Source: Hyphomicrobiales bacterium
Lineage (GTDB): Bacteria > Pseudomonadota > Alphaproteobacteria > Rhizobiales > Xanthobacteraceae
Reading direction: 5' to 3'
DNA: 13,038 bases
NCBI GenBank assembly: GCA_026400425.1
Contig: JAPLPC010000128.1
Location: 1-13,038 of the forward strand
Below the pieces are notes generated by a model. The model ran no database searches, was not told where the DNA came from, and worked only from the letters and a program-made list of their open reading frames with translations. The position numbers and the translations under genes are program-made. Below, piece by piece: positions 1 through 6,216 of the stretch (within the stretch, counting starts at the first letter, position 1; the number at the start of each line of letters is the position of its first letter).

Positions 1-996
1 CTCGGTGATCGCGCCAGTAAGGGCGCCTTTCAACGCATTCTCGACGGCATCCGCAAGCCGCTGAAGAAGAACGGCGAGGATCCGCTCGGCAAGAAGACCA
101 CGACCGAGATCTCGAAATCCGATCTGGAAGACATGCTGATGGACGAAGATGTCCGTGCGGCAGCGGTGGTCCACGGCGCGATCGAGGAATTCGCCCAGGA
201 GCTCACTTACGTGGTGCGGCGGTTCTTCAAGACCAAGGCCTGGGCCGGGACGGAATGCATCGTGGTCGGCGGCGGCTTCCGGCAGAGCCGGGTCGGCGAA
301 CTGGCGATTGCGCGCACCGACATTTTGCTCAAGGCCGAGGGCATTAAGGTCGATCTGGTGCCGATCCGGTTCCATCCCGACGAAGCCGGGCTGCTGGGCT
401 GCCTGCATCTGGCGCCGTCCTGGATCTTTGAAGGGTATGACAGCATCTTGGCCGTGGATATTGGCGGCTCCAATATCCGCTGCGGCGTGGTCGAGACCGG
501 CTTCAAGAAGTCCAAGGATCTCTCCAAGGCGTCGGTGTGGAAATCGGACCTGTGGCGGCATGCCGATGACGAGCCGACGCGCGAGGGCGCCGTCAAGCGC
601 CTGGTGAAGATGCTCAAGGATCTGATCGCCGCTGCCGAAAAGGAGGGCTTCAAGCTGGCGCCGTTCATCGGCATCTCCTGCCCCGGCGTGATCAACGAAG
701 ACGGCACCATCGAAAAGGGCGCGCAGAACCTTCCGGGCAACTGGGAATCCAGCAAGTTCAACCTGCCCAACAGCATCGCTGAGGCTATTCCGGACATCGG
801 CGGGCACGATACCGCCGTGCTGATGCACAATGACGGCGTGGCGCAGGGGCTGAGCGAAGTGCCCTTCATGCAGGAATTCGATCGCTGGGGCGTGCTCACC
901 ATCGGCACCGGCCTCGGCAATGCCCGCTTCACCAACCGCAAGAAAGACGCGAAGAAGGACAAGGACGACAAGAAGGCGAAGAAGGGCAAGGACTAG
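1..996 (+). CDS. ROK/ASKHA-family sugar-kinase-like protein, 5' end outside window
   Basis: The frame is open from base 1, so the gene begins upstream; 331 codons are visible. Two kinds of ASKHA element are seen in unusual order. Around residues 84-138 is a segment like the end of such a fold (VVGGGFRQSR, then HPDEAGLLGCL). Around residues 150-162 a second segment starts with a phosphate-binding motif (AVDIGGSNIRCG), followed by GISCPGVINEDG near 225 and IGTGLGNARF near 301. The chain then ends in a Lys/Asp-rich tail of about 20 residues. A typical ROK kinase continues well past the GTG motif and carries a zinc-binding Cys cluster; neither is present. The protein may be a tandem fusion with a shortened second domain, or a permuted fold. 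A glucokinase-like or regulatory role is inference from family resemblance. It appears to be normal chromosomal flank, outside the island. Confidence 0.75.
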   Translation, partial: LGDRASKGAFQRILDGIRKPLKKNGEDPLGKKTTTEISKSDLEDMLMDEDVRAAAVVHGAIEEFAQELTYVVRRFFKTKAWAGTECIVVGGGFRQSRVGELAIARTDILLKAEGIKVDLVPIRFHPDEAGLLGCLHLAPSWIFEGYDSILAVDIGGSNIRCGVVETGFKKSKDLSKASVWKSDLWRHADDEPTREGAVKRLVKMLKDLIAAAEKEGFKLAPFIGISCPGVINEDGTIEKGAQNLPGNWESSKFNLPNSIAEAIPDIGGHDTAVLMHNDGVAQGLSEVPFMQEFDRWGVLTIGTGLGNARFTNRKKDAKKDKDDKKAKKGKD

Positions 997-1474
997 CTCG
1001 GCCGCGGCGGCCGGGCAGCAGTGGCGCGCGCTTTGGCCTCGCAGCACAGTGCACGCGCCGCGCGGGGCGGTATGGAAGCGCGGTGCGTCTCGTATTGACG
1101 AAATCAGGCGCGTGGGCCGATCGTATGTTCGGCTGTAGCTCGCTTGCTCTCGGAGAAGGGAGGAGCGCGTCAGCTGCGACACCCACCCCACTCCTCATCG
1201 CGCTGGGCGGCCAAAGCGTTGATGTACGCCAAACGTCCGGGAGCGAATCGGGCTCTTGATATGGCGCCTCCGTCAGCGCCGCGCGTTGGATTCTGGATCA
1301 CTAGATCGGAACGCTGCCACGGCTCTGGTCGAGCCGGCCCGGCACCGGGCGGTTTTTCGCCCGTCGTGGCCGGCGGGCGACGGAATTTCCCGATCCGGCG
1401 CTTGTCTGTCCCGCCATCCTCGCCTAGAACACCGCCAACCACCCGGCGGGCGACCACCGGATCGAAGGCACCAA
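997..1474. other. Intergenic spacer before tRNA-Ser, no convincing gene
   Basis: These 478 bases hold several GC-rich frames on both strands, none with a recognisable motif, a good ribosome site or family resemblance. The only structured element I can support is a hairpin followed by five T at 1337-1357. A small RNA ending at that hairpin is possible but cannot be shown. The segment just before 1475 should hold the tRNA promoter; no clear -35/-10 pair stands out. Confidence 0.5.
1337..1357 (+). terminator. Possible rho-independent terminator
   Basis: GCCCG (1337-1341) can pair with CGGGC (1346-1350), followed by GG and five T (1353-1357). The same CGGGCG can instead pair with CGCCCG at 1358-1363 across the T run. 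The stem is short. It lies about 340 bases after the ROK-like gene and before the tRNA, so it could end that transcript or an unannotated small RNA. Confidence 0.4.
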
Positions 1475-1564
1475 GGAGAGGTGGCAGAGTGGTTGATTGT
1501 ACCGCACTCGAAATGCGGCATGGGTGCAAGCCCATCGGGGGTTCGAATCCCCCCCTCTCCGCCA
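1475..1564 (+). tRNA. tRNA-Ser(CGA), CCA encoded
   Basis: The acceptor stem GGAGAGG (1475-1481) pairs perfectly with CCTCTCC (1554-1560), followed by G and an encoded CCA (1562-1564). The anticodon stem CCGCA/TGCGG (1502-1506, 1514-1518) encloses loop CTCGAAA, giving anticodon CGA, which reads UCG. A long variable arm (class II, as expected for Ser) precedes the T arm GGGGG-TTCGAAT-CCCCC. The 90-nt length fits tRNA-Ser. The gene marks the change from chromosome-like to accessory sequence. Confidence 0.97.
1537..1564 (+). other. Candidate attachment site (3' end of tRNA-Ser)
   Basis: Tyrosine recombinases commonly use the T arm and 3' end of tRNA genes as attachment sites, and accessory sequence starts directly after this tRNA. 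The 28 bases from the T-arm GGGG to the CCA are the expected core. No second copy is found in the window, so the site is inferred only from context. Confidence 0.35.
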
Positions 1565-1670
1565 GAATTTAGACGAAGACTAATTCCTCAACGTTTCCGG
1601 GCACTTCCTGAACCGCCTCTCGGCGGCGGTGTAGAACGTTGGTGGAGACCCTCCGTGGAGAACCCCGTGA

Positions 1671-1690
1671 GCCAAGGTGCCATCATTGGC
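1671..1690 (+). promoter_or_regulatory. Shared inverted-repeat motif, copy 1
   Basis: The sequence GCCAAGGTGCCATCATTGGC has 5-base arms GCCAA/TTGGC around a 10-base centre. It matches 18 of 20 bases of the copy at 9667-9686 and shares GCCAAnnTGCCATCAT with the copy at 10473. It lies about 190 bases before the first accessory gene. I infer an operator, possibly for the RHH protein encoded at 9740-10204. Confidence 0.6.
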
Positions 1691-1776
1691 CACCCCTAGG
1701 CAATGACGAATCTTTGGACGGCGTCGAGGTTCCGCGTTGACTCCCGGTCTCGACTGTTCTCTATTCGTTCTTAACG

Positions 1777-1871
1777 TTGTCCGATCAGATCACATAGGCC
1801 GGTGCGCTTCGCGTCGCCCGTCCGCGATCGTCTCATAGGGCGGCGTCCTTGTCCGAAATCGTCACATAAGG
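1777..1871 (+). repeat. Three approximate direct repeats before the first gene
   Basis: Copies at 1777-1798, 1818-1839 and 1849-1871 share the pattern GTCCGnnATCGTCaCATAgG with a few changes. Copies 1 and 3 also share a leading TT. Starts are 41 and 31 bases apart, close to four and three helical turns, so a protein could bind all on one DNA face. The third copy ends in AAGG, the likely ribosome site of the gene starting at 1881. Autoregulation of the first gene block is inferred. Confidence 0.6.
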
Positions 1872-1880
1872 ATGCCTGGA

Positions 1881-2324
1881 ATGGCAGGACGACGCGTGGC
1901 CGACTGGCGCTTTCCCACGCCCAAGCAGGAGCGCGCCGAGGAGACGGCTCGCAACATGGCTCGGGCCGCCCAGGCTCGCCTCCCCGTCGACGACACGCCG
2001 CCGCCGATGCCCGCCGTGGGTCCGGCCGACCCGATGCCGGACAGCTATTGGGAGAGCATCCTGACGGACCCGCGCGCCGAAGCCACCCGCCCGCCGCCGT
2101 CGTACAATCCACGTCGCCTGGCGGACGCCCGGCGTGAGGCCATCCGCTTCGAGTGTCTCCGCTGCTTCCGGATCGTAGAGGTCACGGTCAGCGACGCCAT
2201 CAAATTGTACGGCGGCCAGGCGCCGACGAAGGACGTCGGCCGGAAGCTCCTCGAGCAGGGCTGCCAGTCGCGCACCGGATCCCGAGACGACGACGGCTGC
2301 TGGCCGGACATCGTGAAGTCGTAG
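1881..2324 (+). CDS. Hypothetical Cys-containing, putative zinc-binding protein
   Basis: This 147-residue protein is not one I can name. The N-terminal half is Pro/Ala/Arg-rich and probably disordered. The C-terminal part has a CLRC knuckle (C92, C95) and later cysteines C128 and C140 near a GCW motif, a plausible four-Cys zinc site. I chose ATG 1881 over ATG 1872 because AAGGA (1868-1872) then sits eight bases upstream; from 1872 the site would touch the start codon. It is followed after ten bases by another Cys-pair protein, and the two may form an operon. The upstream triple repeat suggests a dedicated regulator. DNA binding or a protein-partner role is possible, but nothing in the sequence decides it. 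Confidence 0.7.
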   Translation: MAGRRVADWRFPTPKQERAEETARNMARAAQARLPVDDTPPPMPAVGPADPMPDSYWESILTDPRAEATRPPPSYNPRRLADARREAIRFECLRCFRIVEVTVSDAIKLYGGQAPTKDVGRKLLEQGCQSRTGSRDDDGCWPDIVKS

Positions 2325-2334
2325 CGGTGCAGCG

Positions 2335-2790
2335 ATGTCGCCCAAGCGCCACCCCACTCCATTGTCCGGCGGCGACCGCAAGGCGCTCAGAAAAGAGCTG
2401 CAGAAGTCTCGCGGCGTCACGCTGATGCTGGCTCGGCAGTCCGAGGATCTGCGCACGCGCGCCGAGGCGATGCTGCGCGAGGCCGACAAGCTGTCGTGCG
2501 AGAGCTGGAACGAGCGCATGTGGGCAGACGGCGAGCCTATCGATCCCTCGCCCACCGTCGACCAGGCCGTCAACGGCGGCTTCCCATGGCTGCAGATCGA
2601 ATGTTCGCGCTGCAGGACGCCGCGCGACATCGACTTAGCTGCACTGAAGACGCCGCCGACAACGTGCGTGCACGACCCGGCGACGCGGCTGCGCTGCGAG
2701 AAGTGCAAGAACGCGGGCAAGCGGCCGCCGGCGACGCTGCTGCAGATGGTGCCTAAAGCCCGCCGAGACCCCTTCGCGCCGGAGGGGTAG
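2335..2790 (+). CDS. Zinc-ribbon-like hypothetical protein
   Basis: This 151-residue protein has a charged helical N-terminal half (about residues 15-60). The C-terminal module begins at WLQIECSRC, with Cys pairs C90/C93 and C121/C124 separated by a linker that contains IDLAAL and CVHD. This is the layout of a small treble-clef or zinc ribbon, and I recognise the WL-x-CxRC ... LRCxxC pattern from short hypothetical proteins common in rhizobia. The function is unknown. The start follows the upstream stop by ten bases with only a weak ribosome site, suggesting co-transcription with the 1881-2324 gene. A long antisense frame across both genes is a GC-driven shadow. Confidence 0.8.
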   Translation: MSPKRHPTPLSGGDRKALRKELQKSRGVTLMLARQSEDLRTRAEAMLREADKLSCESWNERMWADGEPIDPSPTVDQAVNGGFPWLQIECSRCRTPRDIDLAALKTPPTTCVHDPATRLRCEKCKNAGKRPPATLLQMVPKARRDPFAPEG

Positions 2791-2823
2791 ACTCGCAGCA
2801 GGTCGTTGCTGTTATTATCGGTC

Positions 2824-2857
2824 ATCACCGTTTCACACGACGGCAGATATCGGTGAT
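2824..2857. promoter_or_regulatory. Inverted/direct repeat before the 60-aa gene
   Basis: ATCACCG (2824-2830) is the exact reverse complement of CGGTGAT (2851-2857). The overlapping TATCGGTSAT also recurs as a direct repeat at 2816-2825 and 2848-2857, 32 bases apart. It lies in the 106-base gap before the gene at 2897 and could be an operator or an mRNA-leader hairpin. Evidence is limited to the repeat itself. Confidence 0.35.
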
Positions 2858-2896
2858 TGAGAGTTTTCAGCTCCCGTTCCAATCCGGAGCATCTGC

Positions 2897-3079
2897 ATGC
2901 AAAAATACAGAGCCTACATCGTCGGCCCCGACGGTCATTTCAAAACTTCCAAGATCGTCACGGCCGAAGACGACGAGAGCGCCGTCGCGCTGGCGCGCCA
3001 GTTTGCCGATGAATACGACGTCGAGGTTTGGTGCCTCGACAGGAAGGTCGCCGAGATCAAGCGGGAAACGACTCCTTGA
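2897..3079 (+). CDS. Small hypothetical protein (60 aa)
   Basis: The sequence MQKYRAYIVGPDGHF... reads as a short strand-turn-strand followed by a helix (residues about 25-40) and a final strand near VEVWCLDR. Similar RAYIVGxDGHF proteins are frequent in rhizobial genomes as uncharacterised genes (from memory). GGAG at 2886-2889 lies seven bases before the ATG and fixes the start. The stop codon overlaps the next gene's start as TTGA, pointing to translational coupling. There is no catalytic motif, signal peptide or membrane segment. The role is unknown. Confidence 0.8.
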   Translation: MQKYRAYIVGPDGHFKTSKIVTAEDDESAVALARQFADEYDVEVWCLDRKVAEIKRETTP

Positions 3080-3303
3080 AACACGTCACGAACCGAAGCT
3101 GGACCGAGGCGGACATCGAAAGACTTCGGGAGCTGTCCGCGAAGGGCGCCAGCATTACCAGAGCCGCGGCCGCATTGAACCGGAAGACCGCATCGGTCGC
3201 CAAGATGGCCAGGACCCACGGCATTCAATTGGCAGGAACGCGGCAACTGCGGGCCGCCATCAAGGCGCTGGACGAGAAAGACGCGTCGCGCTCTGGGCAG
3301 TAA
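3076..3303 (+). CDS. Small helix-turn-helix protein, TTG start
   Basis: Read from TTG 3076, this is a 75-residue protein. It begins with a Trp-containing helix (WTEADIERLRELSAKGAS) and continues with a typical HTH sequence, ITRAAAALNRKTASVAKMA, around residues 27-45. The pattern resembles SANT/GcrA-like small DNA-binding proteins of alphaproteobacteria. The frame stays open upstream to 3028, but that part overlaps the previous gene out of frame, and the TTGA overlap (3076-3079) is the natural coupled start. The C-terminus is basic and charged. It is likely a DNA-binding protein and a candidate regulator of this gene block. Its target is unknown; the triple repeat at 1777-1871 is one possibility, with no direct evidence. 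Confidence 0.75.
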   Translation: MKHVTNRSWTEADIERLRELSAKGASITRAAAALNRKTASVAKMARTHGIQLAGTRQLRAAIKALDEKDASRSGQ

Positions 3304-3362
3304 TCGATCATTTGAACCAATCGCGCGCTGCACCGTCTATCTCCCGGCGACGGGAGAGCGAT

Positions 3363-3533
3363 GTGGCGTTGAACGACAAGGAAGAACTCTATCGCCGCTT
3401 GGCGCAGGCACGCCGGATGGTGGATGAGCCGGTTGATCCGCTCACGAAGGAACGCCTGAAAACTCTCATCCGCGATATCGAGCGAGACCTCGCTGCCGCC
3501 GAAGCTCGGGACGCGGACGCCCCACCCGAGTAG
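3363..3533 (+). CDS. Small hypothetical protein (56 aa), GTG start
   Basis: Residues read MALNDKEELYRRLAQARRMVDEPVDPLTKERLKTL and onward: two amphipathic helices joined by a short Pro/Asp linker. This LYRRLAQARR...DPLTxERL layout is familiar from small uncharacterised rhizobial proteins (memory, no search). A purine-rich GGGAGAG at 3352-3358 lies a few bases before GTG 3363 and supports that start; the frame upstream of it lacks coding character. It probably belongs to the same transcription unit as the preceding genes, 59 bases after the HTH gene. The two helices could form a helical hairpin or dimer. Function is unknown. Confidence 0.65.
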   Translation: MALNDKEELYRRLAQARRMVDEPVDPLTKERLKTLIRDIERDLAAAEARDADAPPE

Positions 3534-3575
3534 ACGGGTATAGACGGCGCCGAGCGCGGTCGGCACACTTGCCCC

Positions 3576-4295
3576 ATGTGCAATCTCTATTCGATGACCA
3601 AGAACCAGGCCGCCATCCGGCAGCTGTTCGCCGTCACGCGTGACAGCGTCGGCAACCTGCCGTCCATGCCCGGCATCTTCCCCGACTACCCGGCGCCGAT
3701 CATTCGCAACACCGCCGATGGCCGCGAGCTTACGATGGCCAGGTGGGGCATGCCGTCGTCGTCCAAGGCGCTGATGGACGCCACCGCCAAGCGGGCGGCG
3801 AAGCTGGAGGCCAAGGGCAAGCAGTTCGACTTCAAGGAGCTGCTGCGGATGGAGCCCGACAGCGGGACGACCAACATCCGGAACACGTCAAGCAAACACT
3901 GGAAGCGATGGCTCGGCGTCGAGAACCGCTGCATCGTACCGATGTCGTCGTTCAGCGAGTTCAACAAGGCCGCCGGTGGCGACATCTGGTTCGCGCTCGA
4001 CGAGAGCCGGCCCCTGGTCTGCTTCGCCGGCATGTGGACGAACTGGACGTCGGTCCGGAAGGTCCGCGAGGGCGAGACCACCAACGACATCTACGCCTTC
4101 CTCACCACCGAGCCGAACGCCGAGGTCGGCGCCATCCACCCCAAGGCGATGCCGGTGATCCTCACGAAGGCCGAGGAGGTCGACCTCTGGATGCGCGCGC
4201 CCTGGGAAGAGGCCAAGGACCTGCAGCGCAAGCTGCGCGACGGCGCGCTGCAGATCGTCGCGCGCGGGGTGAAGAAGGACGCGGTGGCGGAGTGA
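3576..4295 (+). CDS. SRAP-domain protein (YedK/HMCES family)
   Basis: The 239-residue protein starts MCNLYSMT. In this family the initiator Met is removed, exposing Cys2, which attacks abasic sites in single-stranded DNA and forms a thiazolidine crosslink that shields the lesion. The other conserved positions are visible: Asn100 in TTNIRNTSS, Glu128 in SSFSEF and His188 in AIHPKAMPVIL. The length fits the family (about 220-260). The Glu motif is SFSEF rather than the usual GFYEW-like form, and a linker at 65-95 is long, so it is a divergent member. It ends three bases before the convergent lipoprotein gene, with no room for a terminator. SRAP genes are frequent on phages and islands; protection of single-stranded DNA during element replication or transfer is a reasonable inference. 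Confidence 0.93.
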   Translation: MCNLYSMTKNQAAIRQLFAVTRDSVGNLPSMPGIFPDYPAPIIRNTADGRELTMARWGMPSSSKALMDATAKRAAKLEAKGKQFDFKELLRMEPDSGTTNIRNTSSKHWKRWLGVENRCIVPMSSFSEFNKAAGGDIWFALDESRPLVCFAGMWTNWTSVRKVREGETTNDIYAFLTTEPNAEVGAIHPKAMPVILTKAEEVDLWMRAPWEEAKDLQRKLRDGALQIVARGVKKDAVAE

Positions 4296-4298
4296 GCT

Positions 4299-4676
4299 CT
4301 AGATACTGAAAAAGGCTTTCTCTGCCCGGTATAGCCAATACTCGACGCGACCGTTCGGAACGAAGCAGTAGGCGATTTGAGGCATGATGAGCTGGGCCGT
4401 CGCGCCGCAGCGCTCGTCGGCCGTGACGGAACATTCGTAGCCGGCGGCGAGCATGCAATCGACGATGTAGGCCCCCGCCTCCGACCCGACAGCGAAGGTC
4501 CGAGGGCCTGCCGATCCGTAGGTGAAGCTCAACTTGGCGGCCTTGGCCTGCAGTTCGCAGGCCGCGCGCTTCGATTGCTGCTCGGCGAAACAGCCGGACA
4601 GAACGAATCCTACACCGACCAGGACCGCGCAGCGAAGGGCCGCATTTGCGCCATGTGTAGTCGTCAAGTTTGACAC
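4299..4676 (-). CDS. Putative lipoprotein
   Basis: The 125-residue product has a short N-region, a hydrophobic stretch (AVLVGVGFVLSG, about 17-28) and a lipobox LSGC with Cys29. It should be exported, lipidated and anchored to a membrane; +2 is Phe, not Asp. The mature part carries five cysteines (C40, C74, C82, C90, C104), which could form disulphides in the periplasm. No known domain is recognised. The start is a GTG at 4676; an in-frame TTG three codons later is an alternative, and neither has a strong ribosome site. The gene is convergent with the SRAP gene and divergent from the gene at 4715, only 38 bases away. Confidence 0.75.
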   Translation of the reverse strand: MSNLTTTHGANAALRCAVLVGVGFVLSGCFAEQQSKRAACELQAKAAKLSFTYGSAGPRTFAVGSEAGAYIVDCMLAAGYECSVTADERCGATAQLIMPQIAYCFVPNGRVEYWLYRAEKAFFSI

Positions 4677-4714
4677 TTCAGGGTCGTCCTGATTTTCAGA
4701 AGAACGGATACTTC

Positions 4715-4906
4715 ATGTATTATCTTGAACTCTACGACGCGACGGATACCAAGGCAAAGTGGTGGAAGTCTCGTCAGTCCTTCGCGGACGTGCTCCGCCA
4801 CCTGAGCGCACGCGAGCCCACGCAGATACTGCGAATCCAGGCCGATGTGGATGCCCCTCAGGCTGAACTACGGAAGCTGGTCGACATGGGCGCTCGCAGC
4901 TTCTAG
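4715..4906 (+). CDS. Small hypothetical protein (63 aa)
   Basis: I chose ATG 4715 (MYYLELYDATDT...) because a start at 4670 would overlap the divergent lipoprotein start and add residues without coding character; AGAACGGA just upstream is a weak ribosome site. The product reads as strand, helix (QSFADVLRHLSA), strand (TQILRIQADVD), then a helix, a small alpha/beta fold. There is no named family. It heads a + strand cluster of three small genes (4715-5492) that ends at the strong terminator at 5500-5534. Function is unknown. Confidence 0.65.
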   Translation: MYYLELYDATDTKAKWWKSRQSFADVLRHLSAREPTQILRIQADVDAPQAELRKLVDMGARSF

Positions 4907-4958
4907 GAACCGATCCCGCCCTCCGCGCTTAAGTCCGCCGTCAGCTGCGGAGGTGCGT

Positions 4959-5249
4959 ATGAGTTGGGACCTGAAGTTCGAGGAGCCGATAGCAGTGCCT
5001 GGCCGGCAGCGTATCATCACGCTGCGGGACGCCGCGACCTACATCACCATACTTCCGAAAGCGGAACAGGACGAGCAGCGGTGGCAGAACGCGGTCCACG
5101 TGCTGATCCAGGCCGCCGACCACGGTGGGCCTATCGAGTTCGCGAAGATTGGATTGATGCAGGCACTGCATCCGCGCGAGCCCGTCTACGACAGCAGCCG
5201 CAAGGATCCGAAATGGCGCAGCACGCGCAAGCTCGCGCGCGATCGGTGA
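4959..5249 (+). CDS. Small hypothetical protein (96 aa), rhizobial type
   Basis: GGAGGT at 4949-4954, four bases before ATG 4959, fixes the start. The sequence MSWDLKFEEPIAVPG... continues with ITLRDAATYITILPKAEQ, a helix around WQNAVHVLIQAADHGGP, a second helix, and a basic tail. I recognise the pattern (LPG..., TLRDAAxYIxxLPKAE, W..A...L..AA) from uncharacterised proteins common in Bradyrhizobium and relatives, often next to islands; this is memory, not a search. There is no catalytic motif or membrane segment. It is likely co-transcribed with its neighbours; function unknown. Confidence 0.8.
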   Translation: MSWDLKFEEPIAVPGRQRIITLRDAATYITILPKAEQDEQRWQNAVHVLIQAADHGGPIEFAKIGLMQALHPREPVYDSSRKDPKWRSTRKLARDR

Positions 5250-5315
5250 GACGGAACCAGCCTGTTTAATGGGCGTTCTCCGCTGCACAGATCATAGCCG
5301 TGGAGGTGATATTCG

Positions 5316-5492
5316 ATGTCGGACGATCGCAAGAACGTTGGCCAGCCGGACCGCAGCAAGATCGCGATGCACGAAGAGCATGAGGTCCGCTACTGGACCA
5401 AGCATCTCAACGTCACGAAGGACCAGCTGCAGAAGGCGGTCGACAAGGTAGGAAATTCAGCCGCGGCGGTTCGTAAAGAGTTGGCCGCCTGA
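5316..5492 (+). CDS. DUF3606-like small protein (58 aa)
   Basis: This short frame reads MSDDRKNVGQPDRSKIAMHE, then EHEVRYWTKHLNVTKDQLQK and KVGNSAAAVRKELAA. It has the hallmarks of DUF3606: a start rich in D/K/N/G, a helix with EVxYWTKxLxVT, and a closing VG.SA.AVR.EL. A full Shine-Dalgarno GGAGGTG at 5302-5308 lies seven bases before the ATG. The stop is followed within eight bases by a rho-independent terminator, so it ends the 4715-5492 cluster. DUF3606 proteins are small, soluble and of unknown function, very common in rhizobia. Confidence 0.88.
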   Translation: MSDDRKNVGQPDRSKIAMHEEHEVRYWTKHLNVTKDQLQKAVDKVGNSAAAVRKELAA

Positions 5493-5499
5493 GCTGCAG

Positions 5500-5534
5500 C
5501 CCGGCGCCCCGGATGTACGGGCGTCGGGTTTTTT
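5500..5534 (+). terminator. Rho-independent terminator
   Basis: CCCGGCGCCC (5500-5509) pairs with GGGCGTCGGG (5519-5528) over ten base pairs including one G-U, with a nine-base loop and then six T (5529-5534). It follows the DUF3606 stop by eight bases and closes the + strand cluster. Confidence 0.92.
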
Positions 5535-5614
5535 GCAGAAGGGCGCGATGGCTTCCACGACCGAGTTGATCGACCGCGAGATGTCGTCGGCGATCGGGCT
5601 GGGCGACTGGGGCA

Positions 5615-5941
5615 TCAGGCCGCCCCCTCAACTGCCTCATAGTCGCGTCGCTCGACAGAGAAGCCGGCCGCCTCGATGCCTTTCTTCGCCGCCGGCTGAT
5701 ACGTCAGCTCCATCAGACGCCCGAGCTCCCAGTCGCGATGCCGCTCGTCGACGAAGGTCCAAACCATCGTCTTTGGGCAGCCGACCATCGTGAAGTGGAT
5801 CGCATGCGCAAGAGGCCTCGCACGATGCACGCGAGAGTCTGAAACGGTGCCGGCCGAATAGCTCAAGCAATGATCGAGATTGATCGGGTCGTTGACGCCC
5901 CAATCCTTGTGCGGATTTCGCCTGCAGTGCACGAACTTCAT
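5615..5941 (-). CDS. Hypothetical protein (108 aa)
   Basis: GAGGAGG ends six bases before the ATG at 5941 and supports the start strongly. The product begins MKFVHCRRNPHKDWG, followed by NDPINLDHCLSYSAGTVSDS, then a hydrophobic stretch HAIHFTMVGCPKTMVWTFVDE, and ends with a charged helix. The His/Cys content (C6, H11, H24, C25, C55) could bind a metal, but no known motif is complete. It looks like a compact cytosolic alpha/beta protein. It lies downstream of the AAA+ operon on the same strand, 275 bases away, so it probably has its own promoter. Function is unknown. Confidence 0.75.
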   Translation of the reverse strand: MKFVHCRRNPHKDWGVNDPINLDHCLSYSAGTVSDSRVHRARPLAHAIHFTMVGCPKTMVWTFVDERHRDWELGRLMELTYQPAAKKGIEAAGFSVERRDYEAVEGAA

Positions 5942-6216
5942 CGCAGCCTCCTCAGATGAAAGATGCGGGACCAGTTACCAACAGCGAGACGCAACGCTCG
6001 CGACCGACGGCTATCCCAGGTCTTCACCGTCGCTACTGGCGCGGCCCCCGAGGGGCCCCGTGGGCTATGCCCGACATGAAAGCTCAGGCCGCGACCGGAG
6101 AACGGCAACAACTATTTTCACCGACGATGAATCTATCGCAGGGTAAGTAAGCGTGCGATTCAGTAAGTTTAGTTTGCCGGCGGCATGTGTTGGGAAGCTA
6201 ACTCCAGAACTCGACA
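5942..6216. other. Intergenic gap after the AAA+ operon
   Basis: No gene is supported in these 275 bases. A GGCCCC/GGGGCC hairpin with a CGA loop (6043-6057) lacks a T run on either strand, so it is a weak terminator candidate at best. The gap should contain the promoter of the 5615-5941 gene, but no clear boxes were seen. Confidence 0.4.

Larger units (their letters stand above)
1565..1880. other. Gene-free left end of the island with regulatory repeats
   Basis: No gene is supported in these 316 bases. They hold a small CCGCC/GGCGG hairpin (1613-1626), one copy of the three-site shared motif (1671-1690), a 14-base stretch (1717-1730) found again at 10289-10302, and three approximate 20-22-base direct repeats (1777-1871) leading up to the first gene. 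No integrase remnant was found in any frame. Confidence 0.6.

Noticed and set aside
207..989. Minus-strand open frame antisense to the ROK-like gene
   Set aside because: The + strand frame has recognisable phosphate-binding motifs; the antisense product shows none.
1144..1572. Plus-strand frame running into tRNA-Ser
   Set aside because: It reads through the tRNA, has no ribosome site and no family resemblance.
1833..2882. Long minus-strand open frame (349 codons) across the two zinc-ribbon-like genes
   Set aside because: It is a GC-rich shadow: the + strand carries clear Cys-pair proteins, and the minus product shows Arg/Ser-rich low-complexity sequence without motifs.
5533..5793. Plus-strand frame starting MQKGAMASTTELIDREMSSA
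   Set aside because: The first 30 residues look protein-like, perhaps a gene remnant, but there is no ribosome site, it starts inside the terminator T run and then runs antisense to the 5615-5941 gene.
6043..6057. GGCCCC/GGGGCC hairpin as terminator of the AAA+ operon
   Set aside because: No T run follows on the minus strand, and it is about 160 bases past the last gene.
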